Program-made: the position numbers and the translations under genes
The notes under the pieces: model-generated
Databases searched by the model: none
What the model was told of the DNA's origin: nothing
The model's input: the letters and a program-made list of their open reading frames with translations, nothing else
Source of the DNA: Streptomyces sp. BR123
GTDB taxonomy: Bacteria > Actinomycetota > Actinomycetes > Streptomycetales > Streptomycetaceae
Assembly: GCF_013401435.1 (NCBI RefSeq)
Contig: NZ_JACBGN010000029.1
Coordinates: 1-43,146, forward strand
Length of the DNA stretch: 43,146 nt
Direction of reading: 5' to 3'
Shown here: one piece after another, positions 15,543-22,627 of the stretch
Layout of the letters: each line of letters starts with the position of its first letter
How positions within the stretch are numbered: position 1 is the stretch's first letter

Positions 15543-16615
15543 GCCACGCCTCCGGTCCGGCATCCGATGCGCTTGCCCACCGACTGGACGAAGCTCGTGA
15601 ACACGCCCCGGTCATCGGGACGGGCCCGGCCTTTGAGAGCGGAGGCGATGTTCCCGTAGAAGACGGTCCGCTGGCCGTCGCACGTGGCTCTTACCAGGCC
15701 CTGGTCGACACCCTCCGGCAGACCGTCGAACAGAGCGGCCAGGCGGGGGTCGGCGGCCATGACGAACTGTGCCGCCGGCTCGTCGGGCCTCCCCCGCGTT
15801 CGCGAGACCGTTGAGCAGGTTTGGAGCCGCCTCTCCACGGCCCCCACGTGCTGCTGGTAGTTCGTGCCCTTCCCGAACTCGAACGTCAGCCCGGGTATCC
15901 GGCACAGCGGGCTGGCGGCGCCGTCGTCCTTCTCCGCGACGACCGCCATGGGTGACGACAGGCGCAGAGGTTCGGTCGGCGCGCAGCCGGCTTTCGCCAT
16001 GGTGGTGTCGGCCACGTCGAGCAGCATGCGGGCGACGTGCATCCGGTTGCCGATGGCGAAGGGCATGGCCTTCTTGCCCAGGTGTCCGTCGCCCCAGCTC
16101 TCGCTGCGGATCGTGACCGTGGACGGCGTGCCGCCCACGTCGCAGGTTTCCGGGAGGACGAGCATGGCTCTGTCGCCGGCCACCAGCCCGTTCAGGCCGT
16201 CGGGAAGCGGTGAGGCCGAACCGTCGAGGTAGTGCGCGATCCAGGCGCGGCGTTCCTCGACCGCCTGCGGTGCGGGGCCGTACTCGACGATGACGCGTTC
16301 GTCGAAGGTGAGCGGTTCGTCGGAGTGGCTGTCGGCGAGGGACGAGGTGATGGCGACTGTGCAGGTGGCTTTGTTGCCGGTGTTCGAGGGCGGGGCCGAC
16401 TCGGTGGCCCGGCGCTTCGAGCCGGATTTGCCGAGTGCTTCCTTCCCGAGGAAGGAAGCACCGCTGTCCTCCTGCCAAGCCCCCCAGCAGTAGGTGGAGG
16501 GGAACGGCCACGTGCCGGTCGCGTGCAGACCGTACAGGCCTGCACCTGACGCCAGCAGGGCCCCACCGGCCACCAGGGCTGCGGTCCTCGCACTCCACCG
16601 GTTGTTCGCACGCAT
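15539..16615 (-). CDS. Membrane-anchored extracytoplasmic protein of unknown function
   Basis: A 358-residue protein with a short basic N-terminus, one membrane helix (about 11-30, TAALVAGGALLASGAGLYGL) and an outer domain beginning TYCWGAWQEDSGASFLG. Cys positions parallel those of the downstream paralogue: YCWGAW against PCWDSL, an internal CxVxGT-type site, SPLCRIPGLTFEF, and a matching C-terminus SVGKRIGC. The start at 16615 is chosen over the ATG at 16621 because GAGGGGG then lies at a normal distance. Translation of the next gene is coupled through GTGA. I cannot assign an enzyme activity. The two may form a heterodimer at the cell surface. Confidence 0.75.
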   Translation of the reverse strand: MRANNRWSARTAALVAGGALLASGAGLYGLHATGTWPFPSTYCWGAWQEDSGASFLGKEALGKSGSKRRATESAPPSNTGNKATCTVAITSSLADSHSDEPLTFDERVIVEYGPAPQAVEERRAWIAHYLDGSASPLPDGLNGLVAGDRAMLVLPETCDVGGTPSTVTIRSESWGDGHLGKKAMPFAIGNRMHVARMLLDVADTTMAKAGCAPTEPLRLSSPMAVVAEKDDGAASPLCRIPGLTFEFGKGTNYQQHVGAVERRLQTCSTVSRTRGRPDEPAAQFVMAADPRLAALFDGLPEGVDQGLVRATCDGQRTVFYGNIASALKGRARPDDRGVFTSFVQSVGKRIGCRTGGVA

Positions 16616-16703
16616 GCACATTCCCCCTCGTGAAACACACTGAAAGCTCTGGTCGCCCGCGATCAACGACCGGCTCGGAATCGACTTGCCTTGGCGCCGG
16701 CCG

Positions 16704-17024
16704 TCAGTCGGCAGTTCTTGAAGCCGGATGCCCCGTCCGGCCCTGCTGTCGGCGGCCGGCGAAGGCCAGCACCAGGGCACCGGTGAGGGCCAGCGCTCCG
16801 CCGCCCGCGGTACACGCCAGGACCATGGCGGCGGATGCGTCGGCCAGGCGGGGGATTGCGTTGACGGGAACGGTGGCGTAGATCAGCAGCAAGGCCGCCC
16901 CTTGTGACCGCACGGGCATGCCGTCGGTGCGCAGGCTGCGCGGCGCCCATCCAGCCAGCAGGGCGATGCCTGCAGGCAGCAGGGTGAGCGAGAACAGGAT
17001 CAGAAAGATCCACTGCCAGTTCAT
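16704..17024 (-). CDS. Small multi-pass membrane protein
   Basis: A 106-residue protein with three hydrophobic stretches: WQWIFLILFSLTLLPAGIAL (about 3-25), SQGAALLLIYATVPVNAI (about 40-58) and AMVLACTAGGGALALTGALV (about 66-90), then a basic tail. It resembles the small multi-pass hypothetical proteins common in Streptomyces. The start at 17024 has GAGGGAAC upstream. It follows a second small membrane gene by 29 nt, so the two are probably one unit. Confidence 0.68.
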   Translation of the reverse strand: MNWQWIFLILFSLTLLPAGIALLAGWAPRSLRTDGMPVRSQGAALLLIYATVPVNAIPRLADASAAMVLACTAGGGALALTGALVLAFAGRRQQGRTGHPASRTAD

Positions 17025-17053
17025 TGCGTAGGTTCCCTCTGCAGGTCGCGGAG

Positions 17054-17248
17054 TCAGCGGTGACGGCCGCGCTCTGCGGCAATCATGACAAGTCCGGTGA
17101 TCAGGAGTGCCGTCCCGACAACCAGGAGAGGGAAGCCCGGCCCGGGCAGGAGGTGGAAAACGACACCTGCGAGGGTCACCGGTGCGCCGATCACACTGAG
17201 GAGGACCCCCGCGCGTCCTTCGGTGAGCGGCGTGGGACGTCGGCGCAT
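17054..17248 (-). CDS. Small membrane protein with two helices (64 aa)
   Basis: A 64-residue protein with a basic start (MRRRPTPLTEGR) and two predicted membrane helices: VLLSVIGAPVTLAGVVFHLL and FPLLVVGTALLITGLVMIA. The basic tail is ERGRHR. GGAAGGA lies 6 nt before the ATG. Its promoter must lie in the 17249-17464 region, which carries a long inverted repeat and is shared with the divergent antiporter gene. No function is known. Confidence 0.68.
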   Translation of the reverse strand: MRRRPTPLTEGRAGVLLSVIGAPVTLAGVVFHLLPGPGFPLLVVGTALLITGLVMIAAERGRHR

Positions 17249-17297
17249 TACTGGTCCTTCCGGGTAGCTGGGGTGGACACGGGCACAGGGCCCTGCT

Positions 17298-17486
17298 CGC
17301 CGACCAGACTTCCCGGCACACCAGCGTCGATCCCGACGCGCTCCAGGAAGCTACCCGGTGACGGCTGATTCCGCCAGGTCAAGGCCCGGCAACGAGGGTT
17401 GCCACGAGATTGCCGTACACAGCCCGTCAACGTCGCGTAAGGAAGGTGTAAAGTCCGTCCCGGCGTGCCGGGAAGTCTGGTCGGCG
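17298..17486. repeat. Long inverted repeat between divergent membrane-protein genes
   Basis: A perfect 22-base core (left 17298-17319, right 17465-17486) is inverted, and similarity extends outward to about 33 bases per arm with a few mismatches (left from 17291, right to about 17493). The core includes GACCAGACTTCCCGG. The arms enclose about 145 bases. The right arm overlaps the first possible codons of the antiporter frame, and both arms read outward as PGSLVGEQG. It could be a MITE-like element, a duplicated operator, or a duplicated gene start. Confidence 0.75.
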
Positions 17487-18799
17487 AACAAGGGGACAAC
17501 TCTCTTCGCAGATCGGGGCTTCCTGTCGTGGTACTCGTCGCCGTCTTCGGTGTCGCACTGCTCATCGCGGTGCTCCTGTCCGGTCTCGCCGCCCGGACCG
17601 TGCTGTCCACCTCGCTGTTGTTCCTGCTCGGCGGAGCGCTGGTCAGCGACGGGTTCCTCGGGCTGGTCCACATCACCGCCGACAGCGAGATCGTCGCGGT
17701 CACCGCGGATCTGGCTCTGTTCGCCGTCCTGTTCACCGACGGCATGCACGTCTCGTTCCCCAAGCTGCGCGAGAACTGGAAGAACCCGGCCCGCGCTCTG
17801 GGCCTGGGCATGCCGCTCGCCATGGCCGGCATGGCGCTGATCACCCACTACCTGGCGGGCCTGGACTGGACGACGTCCTTCCTCGTGGGCGCGGTCCTCG
17901 CGCCCACAGACCCGGTGTTCGCCTCCGCGATCGTGGGCCGCAAGGAAGTGCCGGCCAGGCTGCGGCAGCTACTGAACGTCGAGAGCGGCATCAACGACGG
18001 CCTCGCCCTGCCGGTGGTTCTGCTCCTCATCGCCGCCGCCGGACCGACCTCGAAGCACGCCGAAGCATCCCTGAGCATGATCAGCCTGGAACTGGCGCTG
18101 GGTCTGCTTTCCGGCGTGGCGCTGCCGCTGGCGGTCGCCGCCCTGGTGCGGTTGCGGCTGCTGGGTGCCGAGCCGAAGCTCCAGCCGCTGCTCGCGCTGG
18201 CCACCGGCATCATCCTGTACGGGCTGTGCCACCTCACCCACGCCAATCCCTACCTGGCGGCGTTCTCCGCCGGCGCGGTCCTCGCTTCCGTCTCGCCGCA
18301 GGACAAGACTGCCTTCGAGCCGCTGGGCGAGTCGCTGGCAGAGCTGGCCAAATTCGCCGCCCTGCTGGTCTTCGGCGCGCTCCTGACCCCGCAGCTGTTC
18401 GGGGACCTGTCGCTGGGCGGGTACGCGGCGGTCATCCTGGCGATCGTGCTGATCCGCCCCGCCTCCCTGCTGGTGTCGCTGATCGGCACCGGCTTCGAGC
18501 GCCGGCAGAAGCTGGTGGCGGCCTGGTTCGGCCCCAAAGGCTTCGCCTCCGTGGTCTACGGACTGCTCGTCCTCCAGGCCGGCATCCCCCAGGGCCAGCA
18601 GGCGTACACGCTGATCGCCGTGTGCATCGCCTTCTCGATCATCGCCCACAGCAGCACCGACGTCCCGATCGCCCGCCTGTTCCACGTGGACGAGACCGAC
18701 GCGCCCTCGGCCACCGGGCCGCAGAGGGCAGCAGGACCGGAGGCTGCGAGCAACCCGTCCGCGCCCGCCCCCCGGTCGGGGACAGCGGTGATCCAGTGA
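17465..18799 (+). CDS. CPA1-type Na+(K+)/H+ antiporter
   Basis: A membrane protein of up to 444 residues with about 12 hydrophobic segments, the layout of monovalent cation:proton antiporters. Family motifs are LAPTDPVFASAIVG (ion-binding Asp region), NVESGINDGLALPVVLLL (the second conserved Asp), HANPYLAAFSAGAVLA, and GPKGFASVVYGLLVL near the C-terminus. It exchanges cations for protons across the cytoplasmic membrane in pH or salt homeostasis. The start is uncertain: the first Met at 17465 lies inside the inverted repeat. A GTG at 17528, just before VVLVAVFGVALL, would give a more usual N-terminus but has only a weak ribosome site. The C-terminal 30 residues are Pro/Ala-rich and variable. 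Confidence 0.88.
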   Translation: MPGSLVGEQGDNSLRRSGLPVVVLVAVFGVALLIAVLLSGLAARTVLSTSLLFLLGGALVSDGFLGLVHITADSEIVAVTADLALFAVLFTDGMHVSFPKLRENWKNPARALGLGMPLAMAGMALITHYLAGLDWTTSFLVGAVLAPTDPVFASAIVGRKEVPARLRQLLNVESGINDGLALPVVLLLIAAAGPTSKHAEASLSMISLELALGLLSGVALPLAVAALVRLRLLGAEPKLQPLLALATGIILYGLCHLTHANPYLAAFSAGAVLASVSPQDKTAFEPLGESLAELAKFAALLVFGALLTPQLFGDLSLGGYAAVILAIVLIRPASLLVSLIGTGFERRQKLVAAWFGPKGFASVVYGLLVLQAGIPQGQQAYTLIAVCIAFSIIAHSSTDVPIARLFHVDETDAPSATGPQRAAGPEAASNPSAPAPRSGTAVIQ

Positions 18800-19072
18800 G
18801 CCGGACCCGTCACAGCCGGTGCGCCGACGCGTGTGAGGTTCCTTCACGGACGCGGCGCGGCGGTGCCTGCGACCAATTCATCGGTGAGAAGCGGCCGCTT
18901 CCGGGGAGGATCGGGTCGCACCGACGAGCAGGCGGAACCGGCTCCCCCACCCGTGGCAGCTGCGCTGTGGCAGGAAGCACGCCGGTGCGCAGGGCCGTAC
19001 CCGGCCGATGCCGCGCGGAGGCGGAGCTGTTCGCGATGTTCATCGAGGCCGTCCGCTGGCGGGGTTGACCGG
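18800..19072. other. Gap between antiporter and the converging gene
   Basis: No supported gene. One plus frame ends at 19068 with AEAELFAMFIEAVRWRG, which may be a scrap of a lost gene, but there is no start or further support. Confidence 0.4.
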
Positions 19073-19834
19073 CTACTCCTCGGGCTCCCAGGCGATCAGC
19101 CGCTCGAACACCTGTCGGTCGCCCTCGATCTTCAGGTCGCTCAGCGTGAGGCGGCCCCAGACGAAGAGCAGTAGCTGCTCGGCCGTGCCCGTGGCCGAAG
19201 CGGAGGCGGGCGCGGCGTCGTCCGGGAGGGGTGCGGGCCAGGCGCCGGTGCCGTCCAGCGCGAGGAGCCAGGAGCGGCCCTCGGTGGCGTGGTAGTGGAT
19301 GGTGGCGGCCTCGTGCGGCCAGGCCGCCGGAGTGGAGTTGCAGGTGTCGAGAAACTCGGCCACGCCGTCGATCGCGACGTCCGCCGGCATCGGCTGCACG
19401 GCGCCTGCCGCGAGCTGGGCGTCGTAGGTGTGCACCAGCACCTCGTGCACCCGGCGCCGGGCAACGCCCCACGCATTCGCCGGCGACACGCCGGCGCCCC
19501 ACCACACCCAGCACCCGCGCTCCGGGCCAGCCTCGCGCAGCGCGCTCAGCAGCAGCTCGTTCGACTCGGCGTACCACGCCAGCAGCGCCTCGAGCTCGCG
19601 CGGCACCTCCCCGGCATCCTTGGCCGGCGGAGCCGCGGCCGGGCCCGCGGCGACGATCGCGGCCCACCAGCGCTGGCCCGTACCCAGGTGCTGCACCAGA
19701 TCGAACAACGTCCACTCGGGACAGGACGGCACCGGCGCGTCAAGGCTGGGCGCGGCGGCAACCGCACTCCGGAACGCGGCCGACCGCTCGTCGATCAGTT
19801 GCAGCAGGGCGGAATACTCAAGACTCTCTGTCAC
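19073..19834 (-). CDS. Maleylpyruvate isomerase-family (DinB-fold, mycothiol-dependent) protein
   Basis: A 253-residue protein of the actinobacterial TIGR03083 type. The N-terminal DinB-like metal-binding bundle shows VPSCPEWTLFDLVQHLGTGQ with the first His. ARRRVHEVLVHTYDAQ about 90 residues later carries the other His pair and the acidic ligand. The C-terminal SCP2-like part (about 165-250) reads AATIHYHATEGRSWLLALDG and FVWGRLTLSDLKIEGD, ending with the AWEPEE tail. Members use or resemble mycothiol-dependent enzymes; the substrate is unknown here. Start GTG at 19834. It is not obviously part of the cluster to the right. Confidence 0.88.
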   Translation of the reverse strand: MTESLEYSALLQLIDERSAAFRSAVAAAPSLDAPVPSCPEWTLFDLVQHLGTGQRWWAAIVAAGPAAAPPAKDAGEVPRELEALLAWYAESNELLLSALREAGPERGCWVWWGAGVSPANAWGVARRRVHEVLVHTYDAQLAAGAVQPMPADVAIDGVAEFLDTCNSTPAAWPHEAATIHYHATEGRSWLLALDGTGAWPAPLPDDAAPASASATGTAEQLLLFVWGRLTLSDLKIEGDRQVFERLIAWEPEE

Positions 19835-19929
19835 ATCGCTTACCTATCAACCCAGCTCAGTCGACCGCACCCTATTTTCCGGGCCGCCGGCTGTGCGAGC
19901 TCAGAGCACCCAAGAGAAGGCAGGACCGT

Positions 19930-20090
19930 GGTTGCCTGCAGGGCATCCTGTTCGTGCTGCACACCGGGACCCGGGGAGAGTGGCTGCCGCAGGAGCTCGG
20001 CTTCGGGCCCGGGATGACGTGCTGGCGCCGGTTGCGGGACTGGCGCGAGGCGCCGGGGTGTGGAACCGGCTGCGCCAGGTCTGCTGACGA
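19930..20090 (+). pseudogene. IS5-family transposase N-terminal remnant
   Basis: The plus frame gives GILFVLHTGTRGEWLPQELG then FGPGMTCWRRLRDW, the unmistakable N-terminal domain of IS5-group transposases. Around 20040 the frame changes, and a second frame continues GVWNRLRQVC and stops. The catalytic DDE part is absent. It sits at the left border of the biosynthetic cluster. Confidence 0.75.
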
Positions 20091-20262
20091 CAACTTTGCA
20101 ACGAGGCTTCAGAACGTCTTTTGCGAGGGTCGGGAAGCATCGTTCAATACAGGCCCGCGTCACGCGAACTCACGCTGATGTCTGGATCAACCCGATCCTT
20201 ACTGCCAAATAGCCCACATGCGCATACGCGAACCAGCACCGGCAGCCCACTCCAGGGGGATC

Positions 20263-20280
20263 GCCGGAAGTCTCTCCGGC
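20263..20280. terminator. Hairpin beyond the 3' end of the cluster
   Basis: GCCGGA (20263-20268) pairs with TCCGGC (20275-20280). It is about 97 nt downstream of the last cluster gene stop at 20377. It is a weak but plausible terminator. The rest of 20091-20376 holds no gene. Confidence 0.35.
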
Positions 20281-20376
20281 AAGCTGATCGCGGTGAGCAC
20301 ATCCGACCGCGCGGGGTGTTCAGGGCCGCCTTGTGGCGCGCACCGCCGGACGGGAGCTCGGGACGATTCGTGAGAG

Positions 20377-21204
20377 CTACGCGCTACTCGAGAACTGTCG
20401 GGTTCGGGAGGGGCCAGGCGGCCTCGGCTTCGCGGCCTCGGCGGTGGGGGGCGTCTGGCGGGTGAGGAGGTCCTGGAGACAGGTCAGGAAGCGGGCTTCG
20501 TGCTCGCGGAGGTAGAAGTGGCCGCCGGGGAACATCCGGAGGGTGAGGGGTTCCAGGGTGTGGTCCTGCCAGGCGGCCAGTGCCTGCACCGTCAGGCGGT
20601 CGGCGGTGCCGGCGAGGACTGTTGTCGGGACCGGCAGGGGTACGGCCGGGCGGTGGCGGTAGCCGGTGATCAGGCGGAGGTCGGTGCGGAGGGGGCGGGC
20701 GACCAGGGCGCGGAGCAGGCGGGAGTCGATGATTTCCGGGGGGATTCCGCCGTGGCGGTCGGCCACCGCGCGGAGGAGTTCGGCGTCGGAGAGCCGGCCG
20801 GGGTCCGTGGTGGTGTGCGGTATGTGCGGGGCCGGGTAGGCGGACACCACGAGTTCTTCCGGGAGGCGGCGGCCGGCGTCGCGCAGCGCGCGGGTCGTTT
20901 CGTAGGCGAGCAGGGCGCCGAAGCTGTGGCCGAAGAACGCGTAGGGGCGCTGCGGTCCGCCGAATTCTGCATCGGCGAGCAAGGCGGCGACCAGGCTGTC
21001 GATGTCGTCGCTGTCCGGCTCGTGGTGGCGGGGGCCGCGGCCGGGCAGTTGGAGTACGTGGAGTTCGACGGACGGGAGCAGTTCGGCCCAGCGCAGGTAT
21101 TCGACCGGGTTTCCGCCGGCATGCGGGAAGCAGTACAGCTGCGCGGCGCCGGGGCGGGGCGGGCCGGAGAGCAGCCAGGGGCGGAGCCGGCTCTTCGTGG
21201 CCAA
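20377..21204 (-). CDS. Type II thioesterase (TEII)
   Basis: A 275-residue alpha/beta hydrolase that removes stalled or wrongly primed acyl groups from carrier proteins. Signatures are YCFPHAGGNPVEY near the N-terminus, nucleophile Ser94 in FFGHSFGALLAYE, an Asp in LAGTADRLT and the His in FPGGHFYLREH. The Pro-rich C-terminal 30 residues are extra. It probably starts at TTG 21204: AAGGAG is 9 nt upstream and overlaps the end of the preceding thioesterase gene, and no better Met exists. It is the last gene of the minus-strand cluster. Confidence 0.92.
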   Translation of the reverse strand: MATKSRLRPWLLSGPPRPGAAQLYCFPHAGGNPVEYLRWAELLPSVELHVLQLPGRGPRHHEPDSDDIDSLVAALLADAEFGGPQRPYAFFGHSFGALLAYETTRALRDAGRRLPEELVVSAYPAPHIPHTTTDPGRLSDAELLRAVADRHGGIPPEIIDSRLLRALVARPLRTDLRLITGYRHRPAVPLPVPTTVLAGTADRLTVQALAAWQDHTLEPLTLRMFPGGHFYLREHEARFLTCLQDLLTRQTPPTAEAAKPRPPGPSRTRQFSSSA

Positions 21205-21209
21205 GGCGC

Positions 21210-21974
21210 TCAGCTCCTTCCGGCCGTGGCCAGGATGCGCTGCGAGAGGCGGGAGAGCAGTTCCTCAGCGCGGTCCTGGAGGTAGAAGTGGCCGCCGGGG
21301 AGCGGCAGTTTCTCGGTGTTGCCCGACGAGTGCCGGGCCCATTCGTCAGCCGGGCCGGCGGCGTCCTCGTCGTCGGTGCCGTAGGCCACGATCAGAGGGA
21401 TGCCGAGGGGCTCTGCGGGAGCCGGGCGGTAGGTCTCGATGAGGGTGTAGTCGGCCCGGAGGGCGGGCAGGACGAGTTCCCGCAGTTCCGGTTCGGCGAG
21501 CACGGCGCGGTCGGCCGCGCCCATGCCCAGTACGTCGGCGATGATCGCGTCGTCGCCCTGGAGGTGGATCGCGTTGCCCGTGGGGAGGCGGTGCGGGGGC
21601 GGGAAACCGCTCACGACCAGGCCGGCCGGCCGCACTCCGTGGACGTCGGCCAGTACGCGCACGGTCTCGTAGGCGATGGCGGCGCCCATGCTGTGGCCGA
21701 AGAGCCAAAGGGGGCGGTCCGCGAGGGGCGCGAGGGCGGCGGCGACTTCCCGGGCCATGTCGGCCATGGCGGTGACGACGGGGTCGGCGAAGCGGTCGTG
21801 GCGGCCGGGGTAGCAGATGGCGAGGGCTTCGATGCGGGAGTCCAGGTGCCGGGGCCAGTCACGGAAGGCGGACGGGGAACCGCCGGCGTGCGGCAGGCAG
21901 ACCAGGCGGGCGAGTGGGTCGTGCTCGTGCGGTTCGGCGGCCGCGAGCGGGTGCAGCCAACGCTGGTCGGTCAC
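21210..21974 (-). CDS. Second type II thioesterase
   Basis: A 254-residue thioesterase with LVCLPHAGGSPSAFRDW, nucleophile Ser95 in LFGHSMGAAIAYE, the acidic residue in VAYGTDDEDA and the His in LPGGHFYLQDR. It is related to the next gene but clearly diverged, so the two may edit different carriers. Alternatively one of them may release the product, since the NRPS module has no integrated TE domain. The GTG start at 21974 overlaps the stop of the PPTase gene (GTGA) and follows AGAGGAAC. The longer upstream frame is a shadow of the PPTase. Confidence 0.9.
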   Translation of the reverse strand: MTDQRWLHPLAAAEPHEHDPLARLVCLPHAGGSPSAFRDWPRHLDSRIEALAICYPGRHDRFADPVVTAMADMAREVAAALAPLADRPLWLFGHSMGAAIAYETVRVLADVHGVRPAGLVVSGFPPPHRLPTGNAIHLQGDDAIIADVLGMGAADRAVLAEPELRELVLPALRADYTLIETYRPAPAEPLGIPLIVAYGTDDEDAAGPADEWARHSSGNTEKLPLPGGHFYLQDRAEELLSRLSQRILATAGRS

Positions 21975-22627
21975 TGGGGTGTTCCTCTCTCGGTGCTGCT
22001 GAAGGCGCAGGTCAGGGGTATCGGTGACTGGTGTCGCAGGCTCACCCAGCGGTAGTCGCCCCAGCTGCCGGCCCGACCGCCCGGAGGCACGTCGAGGCTG
22101 AACGCGGGTCCCGCGAGGCCGGTTCCGGTGGCTTTGCCGCAGGCTTCCTTCACGGTCCACATCCAGGTGAACTCGCGGGCCCGGTCGGCCGGTGGCAGTG
22201 CGGCGAGCTGGTTCCGGCGGGTGGGCACGGACCAGCGGAGCAGCTGGTCGGAGACGTCCTGCGGCGGGGACTGGACGTCGACGCCGACGGCACGGTCGAG
22301 AGCCACGCCGACGGCGCAGGCGTCGGCGACGTGGCTGACGCTGATGCCCAGCCGTGGGTGGCCGAGGAGGACCGGCCGTCCGGAGGGCATGTAGCCGATG
22401 TCGGCGCATGCCGCGGCGGGGAAGCGGTCCCGGAGCAGGGCCCGGAGCAGGCCGCGGGCGCGCAGCCGGTCCGTGCGCCGCTGCGCAGGCAGTTGCCGGG
22501 CGGTGCTGCGGTCGGCGGCGGTCGTGAAAAGGGTCAGCGGCGTGTCCTGGGAGGTGGGGGCCAGGGCCACCCAGACACCGGGACCCACCTCGATGCGAGG
22601 CGAGGTCCCGGCGGGTGGCGGTGTCAC
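21971..22627 (-). CDS. Sfp-type phosphopantetheinyl transferase
   Basis: A 218-residue enzyme that moves 4'-phosphopantetheine from CoA to the active Ser of carrier proteins. It shows GRPVLLGHPRLGISVSHVAD, the magnesium-site motif AVGVDVQ, and FTWMWTVKEACGKATGTGL with the full W-x2-KEA-x3-K signature. Catalytic Lys and Glu are intact. The second PPTase in this cluster (37396-37998) lacks that Lys. The ATG overlaps the stop of the adenylation gene (ATGA). Confidence 0.93.
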   Translation of the reverse strand: MTPPPAGTSPRIEVGPGVWVALAPTSQDTPLTLFTTAADRSTARQLPAQRRTDRLRARGLLRALLRDRFPAAACADIGYMPSGRPVLLGHPRLGISVSHVADACAVGVALDRAVGVDVQSPPQDVSDQLLRWSVPTRRNQLAALPPADRAREFTWMWTVKEACGKATGTGLAGPAFSLDVPPGGRAGSWGDYRWVSLRHQSPIPLTCAFSSTERGTPQ

